Shown: positions 25,829 through 35,159 of the stretch, one piece after another
Position numbering within the stretch: the first letter of the stretch is position 1
Layout: each line of letters starts with the position of its first letter
From: Shouchella clausii
GTDB taxonomy: Bacteria > Bacillota > Bacilli > Bacillales > Bacillaceae_D
Assembly (NCBI RefSeq): GCF_002250115.1
Contig: NZ_CP019985.1
Coordinates: 2,852,001 to 2,916,000 of the forward strand
DNA length: 64,000 bases
Reading direction: 5' to 3'
Program-made: the position numbers and the translations under genes
The notes under the pieces: model-generated
Database searches by the model: none
Told to the model about the DNA's origin: nothing
Seen by the model: the letters and a program-made list of their open reading frames with translations, nothing else

Positions 25829-26920
25829 ATGAGCAATGAACAATTGGATTCCCTTAGAGATGAGTTAGACAAAGTCAACCTTGCCATCCTTGAAAAGATT
25901 AATGAGCGTGCGAGGCTTGTAAAGGAAATTGGCGATATTAAAAGAGAGCAAGGCATTAACCGCTTTGATCCGGTCCGAGAACGGAGCATGCTAGACCATA
26001 TTGCCAAACACAATGAAGGGCCATTTGAAACAGCGACACTTCAGCATTTATTTAAACAAATTTTTAAAGCGAGCTTGGAGTTGCAAGAAGAGGACAACAG
26101 CAAAGCGCTGCTAGTATCCCGAAAAAAACAACCTGAAAACACGACTGTTGATGTCAAAGGGGAAAAAATCGGCGATGGCCAGCAACGTTTTGTTTTTGGC
26201 CCATGTGCTGTTGAAAGTTATGAACAAGTGCTGGCTGTTGCGAAAGAAATGAAAAAGAGGGGGCAGCGCCTTCTCCGAGGCGGCGCTTTTAAGCCACGTA
26301 CATCTCCTTATGATTTCCAAGGCCTAGGTTTAGAAGGGCTAAAAATATTAAAACGTGTCGCTGACGAGCTTGATATGGCGGTTATTAGTGAAATTGTCAC
26401 CCCAGCTGACGTTGAAGTGGCAACAGAATATGTCGATGTCATCCAAATTGGCGCTCGTAACATGCAAAACTTCGAGCTGCTGAAAGCTGCCGGTTCTGTT
26501 AAAACGCCTGTATTGTTAAAGCGTGGCTTATCCGCAACGATTGAAGAATTTATCCACGCTGCTGAATACATCGTCTCAAAAGGGAACAGCCAGTTGATGC
26601 TTTGCGAACGCGGTATTCGCACTTACGAGAAAGCAACACGCAATACGCTCGATATTTCCGCTGTGCCGATTTTAAAACAAGAAACACACTTGCCAGTAAT
26701 GGTTGATGTCACACACTCTACTGGACGCCGTGATTTGCTTCTACCAGCAGCAAAAGCAGCTCTGGCAATTGGGGCGGATGCGGTGATGGCTGAAGTCCAT
26801 CCGGACCCTGCTGTCGCTTTGTCTGATTCAGCTCAGCAAATGAATTTTGACCAATTCAATCAATTTTTAGATGGCTTAATTGAGTCAGGGCTTTACAAAG
26901 CTCCAGTTAAACAAGCGTAA
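25829..26920 (+). CDS. aroA: Bifunctional chorismate mutase / DAHP synthase
   Basis: 363-aa first enzyme of the shikimate pathway. An AroQ-type chorismate mutase domain (residues 1-85, with [13 protein letters not shown]) acts as the feedback sensor; the KDO8P/DAHP synthase domain spans about residues 105-360 ([28 protein letters not shown]). Start ATG at 25829 behind GGAGAG; the codon 15 bases upstream lacks spacing. Adjacent to ytxH and ccpA as in B. subtilis. Confidence 0.95.
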   Translation: MSNEQLDSLRDELDKVNLAILEKINERARLVKEIGDIKREQGINRFDPVRERSMLDHIAKHNEGPFETATLQHLFKQIFKASLELQEEDNSKALLVSRKKQPENTTVDVKGEKIGDGQQRFVFGPCAVESYEQVLAVAKEMKKRGQRLLRGGAFKPRTSPYDFQGLGLEGLKILKRVADELDMAVISEIVTPADVEVATEYVDVIQIGARNMQNFELLKAAGSVKTPVLLKRGLSATIEEFIHAAEYIVSKGNSQLMLCERGIRTYEKATRNTLDISAVPILKQETHLPVMVDVTHSTGRRDLLLPAAKAALAIGADAVMAEVHPDPAVALSDSAQQMNFDQFNQFLDGLIESGLYKAPVKQA

Positions 26921-26922
26921 CA

Positions 26923-26956
26923 AAAAGCAGCTCAAAGAAATTTTGAGCTGCTTTTG
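26923..26956 (+). terminator. Terminator of aroA
   Basis: AAAAGCAGCTCAAA / TTTTGAGCTGCTTTTG. Confidence 0.85.
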
Positions 26957-27060
26957 TGTTTAAAAGCATTTAAAAAAGGGCAATTTAGTAATACTGTTAT
27001 AATGAAAAAAGAAAACTGTTTTTCAAATGGTGAAAAAGTATGAAAGATAGTCTTTAATCA

Positions 27061-27089
27061 TTGCAGGAAATCTTAGTGTATCGTATGAT
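27061..27089 (+). promoter_or_regulatory. Putative ccpA promoter
   Basis: TTGCAG (27061-27066), 17-bp spacer, TATGAT (27084-27089), giving a leader of about 110 bases. A second -10-like TATAAT lies near 26998. Confidence 0.5.
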
Positions 27090-27143
27090 AGAAGAAACAT
27101 TCGAATGAAAAACAGTTATTGCTATCTTATATGATACACAATC

Positions 27144-27209
27144 ATGAATATCGTCATAGTGAGGAGGAAGCTGCTGCGTATAAGCTGCGCGGGCAGCAAA
27201 ATAAGATGA
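27144..27209 (+). other. Leader mini-ORF overlapping the ccpA start
   Basis: ATG at 27144 opens a 21-codon frame (begins [11 protein letters not shown]) whose TGA (27207-27209) overlaps the ccpA ATG as ATGA. The strong GAGGAGG at 27161-27167 lies inside this frame, about 38 bases before the ccpA ATG. No good ribosome site precedes the mini-ORF itself. Confidence 0.3.
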
Positions 27210-28204
27210 ATACGACCATTTATGATGTAGCTAGAGAAGCTGGCGTCTCAATGGCTACTGTTTCCCGAGTAGTCAACGGAAATCCAAATGTAAAACCGAC
27301 AACGCGGAAAAAAGTTCTGGAAGCAATTGAACGCTTAAACTACCGTCCAAATGCAGTAGCCAGGGGGCTAGCCAGCAAACGTACCACAACAGTCGGCGTC
27401 ATTATCCCTGATATTTCAAGCATTTTCTTCTCTGAGCTGGCGCGGGGAATCGAAGACATTGCCACTATGTATAAGTACAATATCATTCTTTGTAACTCTG
27501 ACCAAAACAAAGACAAAGAAATCCACTTGATTAATACGCTATTGGAAAAGCAAGTGGACGGTATTGTGTTTATGGGCGGCGAAATTACAGAGGAGCATGC
27601 AGAGCAATTTAAGCGCGCACCTGTACCAATTGTCCTTGCTGCCACATTAGATGATGAAAAATCATTTCCGTCAGTCAATATTGATTACACACAAGCGGCT
27701 GAAGACGCGATCCAGTTTTTAATTGAAAAAGGCCATAAACGAATCGGCATGTTGAGCGGTTCGCTGGAAGACCCAATCAATGGCTACCAAAAGTTTGCTG
27801 GTTATCGCCAAGCACTTCAGAAAAACAATATTGAATTTGATGAAAACCTGATTGTCATTGGCGATTACACGTATGATTCAGGAATGGAAGCAATGGATGC
27901 ATTTCTTGCCCTTGACGAAAAACCGACAGCGCTATTCGCTTCAAATGATGAAATGGCTCTAGGCGTCATCCATGGCGTCCAAGATCGTGGGTATGATGTG
28001 CCTGGTGATATTGAAGTAATCGGTTTTGACAATACACGTTTGGCTACAATGGTACGCCCAACCTTGACGACCGTTGTCCAGCCTCTTTATGACATTGGCG
28101 CTGTCTCCATGCGTTTGCTGACCAAACTAATGAATAAAGAAGAAGTAGACAACTACACAGTAACATTGCCACATCGCATTGAAAGCCGTGGCTCAACGAA
28201 ATAA
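27206..28204 (+). CDS. ccpA: Catabolite control protein A
   Basis: 332-aa LacI-family master regulator of carbon catabolite control, working with HPr-Ser46-P. The helix-turn-helix ([20 protein letters not shown]) lies at residues 3-22 and the hinge near 50, followed by the periplasmic-binding-protein-like core. The start is set by homology at the ATG 27206, although no ribosome site lies close to it; an in-frame upstream extension of 29 codons is possible but lacks one too. Candidate targets in this window: acsA, ackA, acoR, aco. No motPS genes follow. Confidence 0.95.
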   Translation: MNTTIYDVAREAGVSMATVSRVVNGNPNVKPTTRKKVLEAIERLNYRPNAVARGLASKRTTTVGVIIPDISSIFFSELARGIEDIATMYKYNIILCNSDQNKDKEIHLINTLLEKQVDGIVFMGGEITEEHAEQFKRAPVPIVLAATLDDEKSFPSVNIDYTQAAEDAIQFLIEKGHKRIGMLSGSLEDPINGYQKFAGYRQALQKNNIEFDENLIVIGDYTYDSGMEAMDAFLALDEKPTALFASNDEMALGVIHGVQDRGYDVPGDIEVIGFDNTRLATMVRPTLTTVVQPLYDIGAVSMRLLTKLMNKEEVDNYTVTLPHRIESRGSTK

Positions 28205-28212
28205 CATTGCGA

Positions 28213-28268
28213 GACTGGTAGAAAACGCTTGTCGGCCGACGATGTCGTGAGCGTTTGTTTACAGGCTG
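28213..28268 (-). repeat. Dispersed intergenic repeat, copy C (short)
   Basis: Read on the minus strand: CAGCCTGTAAACAAACGCTC, then a GC-rich middle, then GACAAGCGTTTTCTACCAGTC. It matches copy D in layout. It lies between convergent ccpA and acuC, next to a terminator hairpin. Confidence 0.7.
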
Positions 28269-28300
28269 AAGCCGGATCATAAACAGATCCGGCTTTATTC
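28269..28300. terminator. Terminator between ccpA and acuC
   Basis: Perfect stem AAGCCGGATC / GATCCGGCTT (28269-28278, 28286-28295), followed by TATTC on the plus strand; it overlaps the acuC stop codon. Confidence 0.75.
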
Positions 28301-29485
28301 ATGTTTATCCACTTGTTTCCGTGTTGCTTGTTTCTCTGTACGAATATGGTACAATGCTTTTTCCAACGTCAAGTTGTTTTTGGCGGTAACTTCTTTTCTT
28401 CGCGGTATTTCTGGGATAGCAGCGTCTGTCCATGTCGTCGGCAGAGTTTCTTCTGCCTTGTCCTTCCACTTGTTTATCCAAGCTTGGGGTACATGGTCGT
28501 TTGCGAATACGGTTTGCCCGCTCATTTCCAACCAAAGTAATGCCCATGCCCTTGGGACAACCCGCCATTTGTCATAGCCGCCTCCGCCGACAGCAACCCA
28601 TTTGCCGCCGCAATAAGCATGAGCTAGCTGGTGGGCGAGCCGCGGTATTTCACGATACACATTCATCGATACATGCAAATGCGATAAAGGATCGAGGTAA
28701 TGGGCGTCGGCCCCGTTTTGTGTGACGATAATATCTGGCTTAAAAAAGTCGGCGACTTCCGTAAAAGCGGCCCGATAAACGTCTAAAAAAGAGTCGTCTT
28801 CTGTAAACGCGTCAAGTGGGACATTGATGGAAAAGCCGTAGCCTTTGCCTGTTCCTTTTTCGGTTACATGGCCAGTTCCAGGGAACAAATAGCGCCCCGT
28901 TTCATGCAAGCTTAGCGTGCATACATCTGGGTCGTCGTAGAAAGCCCACTGGACGCCGTCACCGTGGTGAGCATCCGTATCGACATAAAGGATCCGCACA
29001 CCGTATTTGCGCCGCATATACTCAATCGCAATCGAAGAATCATTGTAAATGCAAAAGCCCGACGCCCGTCCGCGAAAGCCATGGTGAAGGCCACCGCCTA
29101 AGTGGAAGGCATGCAAGTAGCCATCGGCTAAGACCGCGTCACAAGCCCGGAGTGTTCCGCCAACTAAATGGGCAGCTGCTTCGTGCATATGGGGAAAAAG
29201 GGGCGTGTCTTCCGTTTTGAGCCCGTATGCTTCTGCAGCGCTATCTGGCAACCGTCCCTCGCCGCCTGCAATGACCGCTTCAATAAAACGAGAATCATGA
29301 ATCAGCTCTAATTCCGCCTTTGTAGCTGCGCTAGGTTGAATGAGTGGCTGGTTTTGCACCGCCCCCAACTCTTCCAAGAGAGAGTACGTCAATTCGAGAC
29401 GAAGGGGATGAAACGGGTGTGTTTCGTTAAATTTATACGGATATTGGCTTGGTCCATATACAAGTACAGCCTCTTTGTTATTCAT
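28295..29485 (-). CDS. acuC: Acetoin utilization protein AcuC (protein deacetylase)
   Basis: 396-aa class I histone-deacetylase-like Zn enzyme that removes the acetyl group from AcsA. Catalytic region HHGFRGRASGFCIYN, Zn ligands in YVDTDAHHGDGV and NGADAHYLDPL. The start is the ATG at 29483-29485 behind GGGAGG; a longer reading runs into acuB and lacks a ribosome site. Overlaps the 3' end of acuB by 8 bases. Third gene of acuABC. Confidence 0.94.
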   Translation of the reverse strand: MNNKEAVLVYGPSQYPYKFNETHPFHPLRLELTYSLLEELGAVQNQPLIQPSAATKAELELIHDSRFIEAVIAGGEGRLPDSAAEAYGLKTEDTPLFPHMHEAAAHLVGGTLRACDAVLADGYLHAFHLGGGLHHGFRGRASGFCIYNDSSIAIEYMRRKYGVRILYVDTDAHHGDGVQWAFYDDPDVCTLSLHETGRYLFPGTGHVTEKGTGKGYGFSINVPLDAFTEDDSFLDVYRAAFTEVADFFKPDIIVTQNGADAHYLDPLSHLHVSMNVYREIPRLAHQLAHAYCGGKWVAVGGGGYDKWRVVPRAWALLWLEMSGQTVFANDHVPQAWINKWKDKAEETLPTTWTDAAIPEIPRRKEVTAKNNLTLEKALYHIRTEKQATRKQVDKHE

Positions 29486-30131
29486 TGGAACCTCCCAATA
29501 CGGGAAACGGCGGATTGTAGACTTCGTATCCTGCCAATTGCAGCGCAGCAATAATGCGCCGTGGATCAATCGTTTGGACACGAAATGAAAGCATATATTT
29601 ATCTGCTTTTTTGCTAGGGTAAGCGACAGCGCTAACAATATTGATACGCTCTTTTTTAAAAACAGTGGCGACATCTGCTAACTGCCCAGGCCGGTTGTGT
29701 ACACACACTTCAATAATGGAGCTTGGCTGATCGGCGCCTAGGAGTTTTGTTAAACTATAAAGCATATCAGACTCTGTGATCAGTCCTGCCAATCGATCAT
29801 TGTCCACGACGGGGAGACAGCCGACGCGATGCTGGAAAAACAGGCGTGCAACTTCCTGGACGTCATCATCAGGATGAGCGGTTAATACAGGAGTACTCAT
29901 TATTTTCGTAACCGGTTGCAAAAAATCAGTTGCTTCTTTGGTTACGGAAAGGGTAGAAGGGCGTATATCACGAATATCCCGGTCAGACACAATGCCAATG
30001 ACAGCTGTATCACCGTTCGTAATAGGAATATGACGTATGGAAGCGCTTTCCATAAGAGCAATCGCATCTTCAATTGTGTGAGTGTTTGTTAGTGTTGGCA
30101 CATTCGTGCGCATAATCGTTTTGATTTTCAT
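29478..30131 (-). CDS. acuB: Acetoin utilization protein AcuB (CBS-ACT)
   Basis: 217-aa protein with two CBS motifs (about residues 5-60 and 75-135) and a C-terminal ACT domain (about 140-210, VCVHNRPGQLADVA). Likely binds an adenine nucleotide and an amino acid-like ligand; exact role in acetate/acetoin use is unknown. Start ATG at 30129-30131 behind AAAGGAGG. Middle gene of acuABC. Confidence 0.92.
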   Translation of the reverse strand: MKIKTIMRTNVPTLTNTHTIEDAIALMESASIRHIPITNGDTAVIGIVSDRDIRDIRPSTLSVTKEATDFLQPVTKIMSTPVLTAHPDDDVQEVARLFFQHRVGCLPVVDNDRLAGLITESDMLYSLTKLLGADQPSSIIEVCVHNRPGQLADVATVFKKERINIVSAVAYPSKKADKYMLSFRVQTIDPRRIIAALQLAGYEVYNPPFPVLGGSNE

Positions 30132-30146
30132 TGGCAAACCTCCTTT

Positions 30147-30779
30147 CTAGTACATAAAGCGGTTTACAAAGCGGAGCTGGTCGAATTTTTCAATCGAGTT
30201 CTGGTCAACATTCTTTCCAATCCGCGCCATTAAGCAGTTTGCTGGATGGGAACTAATTTCTGGATCGTCGGTTGCATACCAAATGAGCCCACCGGCATTC
30301 ATCATTTTTTCCATCACTTTTCGGTATTCCCAGACGTCGAGCCCACTGCCTTTCAAATCCCAATGCCAGTAATACTCCGTTGTAATAATAATATAGTTTT
30401 CCATTGCTTCATCTTTCATTGACAAACGCAACAGCTGTTTGCCGATACCAAGCGCCCGGTATGGAGGCGCAATTTCAATCGCACCGAGTTCGAGCAAATT
30501 TTCCATATTGCCTTCTGACCATCGTTCGAGAGGGTCAGGATAAACAAATGTCACATAGCCAACGATCATTGAGCCATCGCGGACAATGTTAATACGCCCT
30601 TCTGGCAATTCGGCAATTTCTAAAAGCGCTTTTTTTTGTTCAGTCGCTGGCCGGAAGGAAGTTAAGCCTTCATGAAAATCATAGTCGGCAAGTTCGTTAG
30701 CTGGTAGAGGGCCCTCTAAAACCAATTCCTTGCCTGCAATCGAATACGGTTCGCGGATCAGTGTTTTTGGATGCTCCAT
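30147..30779 (-). CDS. acuA: AcsA acetyltransferase AcuA
   Basis: 210-aa GNAT-family protein acetyltransferase that inactivates acetyl-CoA synthetase AcsA by acetylating its active-site lysine. GNAT core with the acetyl-CoA loop PYRALGIGKQLLRL. Start ATG 30777-30779 behind GAGGTGAAGC. Divergent from acsA; first gene of acuABC, so writer, eraser (AcuC) and target sit together. Confidence 0.94.
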   Translation of the reverse strand: MEHPKTLIREPYSIAGKELVLEGPLPANELADYDFHEGLTSFRPATEQKKALLEIAELPEGRINIVRDGSMIVGYVTFVYPDPLERWSEGNMENLLELGAIEIAPPYRALGIGKQLLRLSMKDEAMENYIIITTEYYWHWDLKGSGLDVWEYRKVMEKMMNAGGLIWYATDDPEISSHPANCLMARIGKNVDQNSIEKFDQLRFVNRFMY

Positions 30780-30899
30780 TGCTTCACCTCGGTTAGACAA
30801 TCTATGCTTTCATTATACATTGTAGAAACAAAAACAAGAAGGTTGCGAACAAAAATCGACGAATTAATGAAAATAAATGGAACAAAGAGTGAATTTTGT

Positions 30900-30929
30900 T
30901 TGAAAACGTTACCTTGTTTATACTATAAT
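30900..30929 (+). promoter_or_regulatory. acsA promoter with overlapping cre
   Basis: TTGAAA (30900-30905), 18-bp spacer, TATAAT (30924-30929). The cre TGAAAACGTTACCT (30901-30914) lies over the -35 box, which predicts CcpA repression by blocking polymerase, as known for B. subtilis acsA. Confidence 0.78.
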
Positions 30930-30964
30930 GAACTTAATTTGAGAGTGAGAGGTGTGAACCTGTT

Positions 30965-32674
30965 ATGAAAGCGCTTCCTGCTATTGAAGGAAACCATAAC
31001 CTGAAAAATTATGAAGAAGCCGTACAAAACTTTGACTGGGAGGATGTCAGAAAAACGTTTTCTTGGCATAAAACAGGCAAAGTCAACCTTGCCTATGAAG
31101 CGATCGATTATCATGCCGAGAACGGCAAAGGCGAACAGGTAGCTCTTTATTATAGCGATGCGCGCCGTGATGAATCCTACACATTTGCGGAAATGAAGAC
31201 GTTCTCGAACAAAGCAGCGAATGTGCTAAAAGAAGCCAACGTCCAAAAAGGGGACCGTGTCTTTATCTTTATGCCACGCACACCTGAGCTGTATTTTACG
31301 CTTCTTGGCGCCATAAAAATAGGGGCAATTGTTGGCCCGTTGTTTGAAGCTTTTATGGAAGGGGCTGTGCGTGACCGCCTTGAAGACAGTGGCGCAAAAG
31401 TGCTTGTCACAACACCGACATTGCTTGAACGGGTGCCATTTGACGATTTGCCCGATTTGGAAACGGTGCTAGTCGCTGATGAAACGTATGAAGACAATGG
31501 CTCTTTTTTACAGTTAAACAAGCGGCTTCAAGCAGCACCAAGTGATTTTGCAATTGAATGGGTTGATCGGGAAGACGGGCTCATTCTTCATTATACGTCT
31601 GGCTCAACGGGCAAGCCAAAAGGTGTTCTTCATGTTCACGAGGCAATGGTCCAACATTATCACACAGCCAAAGTCGTCCTTGACTTGCAGCAAGATGACA
31701 TTTACTGGTGCACGGCCGACCCTGGCTGGGTAACGGGAACGTCTTACGGCATTTTTGCGCCTTGGCTTGCTGGCGTAACCAATGTGGTGCGCGGCGGCCG
31801 CTTCTCGCCGACTGATTGGTATGAGACGATTCAGCGCTACAAAGTAACGGTTTGGTACAGCGCGCCAACCGCATTTCGGATGTTGATGAGCGCAGGCGAC
31901 GAACTCGTTAAACAGTATGACCTTTCGTCACTGCGTCATGTCTTAAGCGTTGGCGAACCACTCAACCCTGAAGTGGTGCGGTGGGGAGTGAAAGTCTTTG
32001 ACAAACGCATTCATGACACGTGGTGGATGACGGAAACAGGAGCGCAAATGATCTGTAATTACCCGGCAATGGAAATCCGCCCAGGATCAATGGGCAAACC
32101 AATTCCAGGCGTCGAGGCCGCCATTATTGATGATAGAGGCAATGAACTGCCACCGAACCGAATGGGCAATCTTGCCATTAAAAAAGGCTGGCCAGCGATG
32201 ATGCGTGCGATTTGGAACAATGAAGCCAAATACCAAAGCTATTTTGAGCTTGACGGTTGGTATGTGTCTGGCGATTCTGCTTATATGGATGACGATGGCT
32301 ACTTTTGGTTCCAAGGTCGCATTGATGATGTCATTATGACCGCAGGTGAGCGCGTTGGTCCATTTGAGGTGGAAAGCAAACTGGTTGAACACCCAGCTGT
32401 TGCCGAAGCAGGTGTCATTGGCAAACCTGACCCTGTCCGTGGGGAGATTATTAAAGCATTTATTGCACTGCGCCAAGGCTATGAAGTTACTGACGAATTA
32501 AAAGAAGAGATTCGCCAATTTGTAAAGACAGGACTTGCAGCCCATGCAGCACCGCGGGAAATGGAATTCCGCAAGTCATTGCCAAAAACGCGCAGCGGAA
32601 AAATTATGCGCCGCGTATTAAAAGCCTGGGAATTGGATTTGCCGACAGGCGACTTATCGACAATGGAAGATTAA
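30965..32674 (+). CDS. acsA: Acetyl-CoA synthetase
   Basis: 569-aa AMP-forming ligase converting acetate, ATP and CoA to acetyl-CoA. ATP motif YTSGSTGKPKG near residue 210, a WWMTETG block near 355, and the C-terminal PKTRSGKIMRR motif with Lys546, the residue AcuA acetylates. Length matches B. subtilis AcsA. ATG at 30965 behind GAGAGGTG. Confidence 0.95.
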   Translation: MKALPAIEGNHNLKNYEEAVQNFDWEDVRKTFSWHKTGKVNLAYEAIDYHAENGKGEQVALYYSDARRDESYTFAEMKTFSNKAANVLKEANVQKGDRVFIFMPRTPELYFTLLGAIKIGAIVGPLFEAFMEGAVRDRLEDSGAKVLVTTPTLLERVPFDDLPDLETVLVADETYEDNGSFLQLNKRLQAAPSDFAIEWVDREDGLILHYTSGSTGKPKGVLHVHEAMVQHYHTAKVVLDLQQDDIYWCTADPGWVTGTSYGIFAPWLAGVTNVVRGGRFSPTDWYETIQRYKVTVWYSAPTAFRMLMSAGDELVKQYDLSSLRHVLSVGEPLNPEVVRWGVKVFDKRIHDTWWMTETGAQMICNYPAMEIRPGSMGKPIPGVEAAIIDDRGNELPPNRMGNLAIKKGWPAMMRAIWNNEAKYQSYFELDGWYVSGDSAYMDDDGYFWFQGRIDDVIMTAGERVGPFEVESKLVEHPAVAEAGVIGKPDPVRGEIIKAFIALRQGYEVTDELKEEIRQFVKTGLAAHAAPREMEFRKSLPKTRSGKIMRRVLKAWELDLPTGDLSTMED

Positions 32675-32682
32675 CGCCAATA

Positions 32683-32715
32683 AAAGAAGCGTGCCTTTTA
32701 AAGGCACGCTTCTTT
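32683..32715. terminator. Bidirectional terminator between acsA and the PBP gene
   Basis: Perfect 16-bp stem AAAGAAGCGTGCCTTT / AAAGGCACGCTTCTTT between convergent genes. Confidence 0.88.
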
Positions 32716-35035
32716 AATCGTCATCATCATCTTTTTCATTCGATGGTTGAGTATTTGGTTTAAAGCTCGCTTGAAACGGGGCTAGCCCCTCGATATGATC
32801 GACCATATCGCTTCTGTATAGATCGGTAGTGACTAAGCCTTGTTCTTCGCATGCTTTTGTTGGTGGGCCGCCTGTTAAGCCACAGACTCGTTTTTCGACA
32901 ATGCCGTCAGGCTGCTCAAAGCGTTTGCCTCCTGCTGTCATCAGCTCGGGGTCAACGCCATAAGCAGCGTTGGCAAGGTTCGCCCAAATGGACTGTGTCC
33001 GCCCCCCTGTACCGAGCCCGCCGACGCGTTTGCGTAAACTAATCGTTTTGTCACCGCTATAACCATTCCATACGCCTAATGTCACCTCAGGGTTGACGGC
33101 AATAAACCATGAATCATAGTCTCTGTTGGTCGTGCCTGTTTTTCCAGCCCAGTCAGCTTGAAACTGCAACTTGTTGGCTGCCGTGCGGCCGGTGCCATTT
33201 GCGCTGTACATAACATCACGCATCATATCGGCGACCAAATAGTTTGTTTGTGGGCTAAACATTGTATGCTTACTAGCAGGGTGCTCATAAATGACTTCGC
33301 CAGAATCCGTTTCAATCCGTTCGATCATGTAAGGCTCCATACGGACGCCATTGTTGCCGAAAGCACTAAAGGCGCTGACATTTTGTTCAACGGTAACATT
33401 GCCGCCGCCGATAGCGACTGCTTCATTCACGCCATGCATGTCTGGGTTAAAGCCGGCTGCGTCGCGGAGTTTTACTTTTAAGTCATCAGGGACATGCCAC
33501 CACGCCTCCACAGCGGGCACGTTGCGTGATTGTTTCAATGATTCACGCACAGTGAGATTGCCTTTGTGAGCGTGGTCAAAGTTTCTAATTTCCCTCCCAC
33601 CAGCTTTGTAAAACGCTTGTTCATCAGGAATGACAAGCCCTGGTTGGGTTACCCCTGCTTCAATCGCGCCTGCATAAGCAAGAACAGGTTTGCTCGTCGA
33701 GCCTGCTTGGCGATAAGCACGTGTAGCGTGGTTATACAAATGATCTAAGTTTTCTTCACGACCACCGACAAAGCTAAGGATCTTTCCAGTTTTATTTTCG
33801 ATTAAAACAGAGCCGACTTCTTCCCGTTGCCCTTGTTTGTCGGCACCAAAATAAGCGCCAGATTGTTGAGCTGCCTCGTTCATTGCATCATACAAATCTT
33901 TATCAATGGTCGTAATAATGTTGTAACCACCATTAATAATCGCGTTTTCGACTTCAGCTTTAAACTGATTGCGTTCGACTTGTTTAGCAGCGTCGCTTAA
34001 TTTCTCCCAACCATCGCGGTTATCGATTTTTTGTTGTACGAGCACTGCCGTTGCCCGGTTCATAATTTCTTCAGTAAGCCGCGGCCGTTCTTCCATTGGG
34101 TCAGGCGCGCTTGTTGTAAAATCAGCAGTAAGGTCGTAGTCTAATGCATCCTCGTATTGCTCTTTTGTGATGTACTCTTTTTCGTACATGCGGTTTAAAA
34201 CTGTTTGGTAACGGTTAAACCCAGGCTGCAAACCGTCTTTATCTTTAAGCTGTTGGTCGTTTGTAAAAGGCGTGTAGCCATACGGGCTTTGTGGCAAGCC
34301 AGCTAAGTAAGCTGCTTGCGGCAAGTTTAAATCGCTTGCTGAAACACCAAAAACCCCTTGTGCTGCCGCTTCAATGCCAGCAACATTTCGGCCTGAGGCA
34401 TTCCGGCCAAACGGAACGACGTTTAAGTAGGCTTCCAATATTTCCTCTTTTGTCATAAACTGTTCGAGCCTAAGCGCGAGCATAATTTCCGTCGCTTTGC
34501 GGTCGAACGATACTTCATCGGATAAAATTTGTTGCTTTATTAGTTGTTGTGTCAATGTGCTGCCACCCGTTTGCACAGACGAACTTGTCAGCTCTTGCAT
34601 CGTTGCCCGCAGCAACGCTTTTGGGACGATGCCATTATGCTCGTAAAAATGTTCGTCTTCTGTAGCAATGATCGCCCATTTTACTTCATCGGCCACGTCA
34701 TCAAGGGAGACAATTTCGCGGTCCACTTCACTGCGGATTTTTCCTAAGTAGACACCACCAGCAAGGTAAATGTCGCTTGTTTTTGAAAGCGAGCCTACGA
34801 ATGTGCGCATATCTTCTTCGGAATACGTTTTTTCATCGGCTACGAGGGAAGCAAAGTAACCAGCGGCCGTTCCGCCAGCAAACATAAACCCTAAAAAGCC
34901 TATAATGAGTACGATAAGGAATAAATTCCATAATACTTGGTATGTAATGCCGACTTTCCGGAAGAACTGAATGTCATCTAGCTTTGCAATAAAAGCATTC
35001 CAGTTGTTCTTCCACTTCGAAAGAAAGTGCTTCAT
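32714..35035 (-). CDS. Class A penicillin-binding protein (PBP1A family)
   Basis: 773-aa bifunctional murein synthase. One N-terminal membrane anchor (about residues 25-50), GT51 glycosyltransferase with EDEHFYEHNG and GGSTLTQQLIKQ, then the transpeptidase with active-site GSTSKP, SRNVPA and KTGTTN motifs. The start is the ATG at 35033-35035 behind AAGGGGGGAG; a longer reading has no support. The C-terminus ends with an acidic run of five Asp. No PASTA domain. Exact B. subtilis counterpart unclear (PbpD/PbpF/PbpG-like). Confidence 0.9.
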   Translation of the reverse strand: MKHFLSKWKNNWNAFIAKLDDIQFFRKVGITYQVLWNLFLIVLIIGFLGFMFAGGTAAGYFASLVADEKTYSEEDMRTFVGSLSKTSDIYLAGGVYLGKIRSEVDREIVSLDDVADEVKWAIIATEDEHFYEHNGIVPKALLRATMQELTSSSVQTGGSTLTQQLIKQQILSDEVSFDRKATEIMLALRLEQFMTKEEILEAYLNVVPFGRNASGRNVAGIEAAAQGVFGVSASDLNLPQAAYLAGLPQSPYGYTPFTNDQQLKDKDGLQPGFNRYQTVLNRMYEKEYITKEQYEDALDYDLTADFTTSAPDPMEERPRLTEEIMNRATAVLVQQKIDNRDGWEKLSDAAKQVERNQFKAEVENAIINGGYNIITTIDKDLYDAMNEAAQQSGAYFGADKQGQREEVGSVLIENKTGKILSFVGGREENLDHLYNHATRAYRQAGSTSKPVLAYAGAIEAGVTQPGLVIPDEQAFYKAGGREIRNFDHAHKGNLTVRESLKQSRNVPAVEAWWHVPDDLKVKLRDAAGFNPDMHGVNEAVAIGGGNVTVEQNVSAFSAFGNNGVRMEPYMIERIETDSGEVIYEHPASKHTMFSPQTNYLVADMMRDVMYSANGTGRTAANKLQFQADWAGKTGTTNRDYDSWFIAVNPEVTLGVWNGYSGDKTISLRKRVGGLGTGGRTQSIWANLANAAYGVDPELMTAGGKRFEQPDGIVEKRVCGLTGGPPTKACEEQGLVTTDLYRSDMVDHIEGLAPFQASFKPNTQPSNEKDDDDD

Positions 35036-35101
35036 CGACTCCCCCCTTAGTCGTCTTAGTATATCATAAATTGCGTGATGCGCATACGTGTGTTCGCTAT
35101 G

Positions 35102-35130
35102 TTGACAGTGTACACACCGTATGGTAAAAC
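35102..35130 (+). promoter_or_regulatory. Putative tyrS promoter
   Basis: TTGACA (35102-35107), 17-bp spacer, TAAAAC (35125-35130), upstream of the T-box leader. Confidence 0.5.
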
Positions 35131-35159
35131 TAGAAAGTGAATTGAAAACGTAAAAAAAG

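Noticed and set aside
28213-28240. cre-like GAAAACGCTTGTC near the ccpA end
   Set aside because: Part of dispersed repeat copy C; the same block occurs in the other copies, and it lies at the 3' ends of two genes, not at a promoter.
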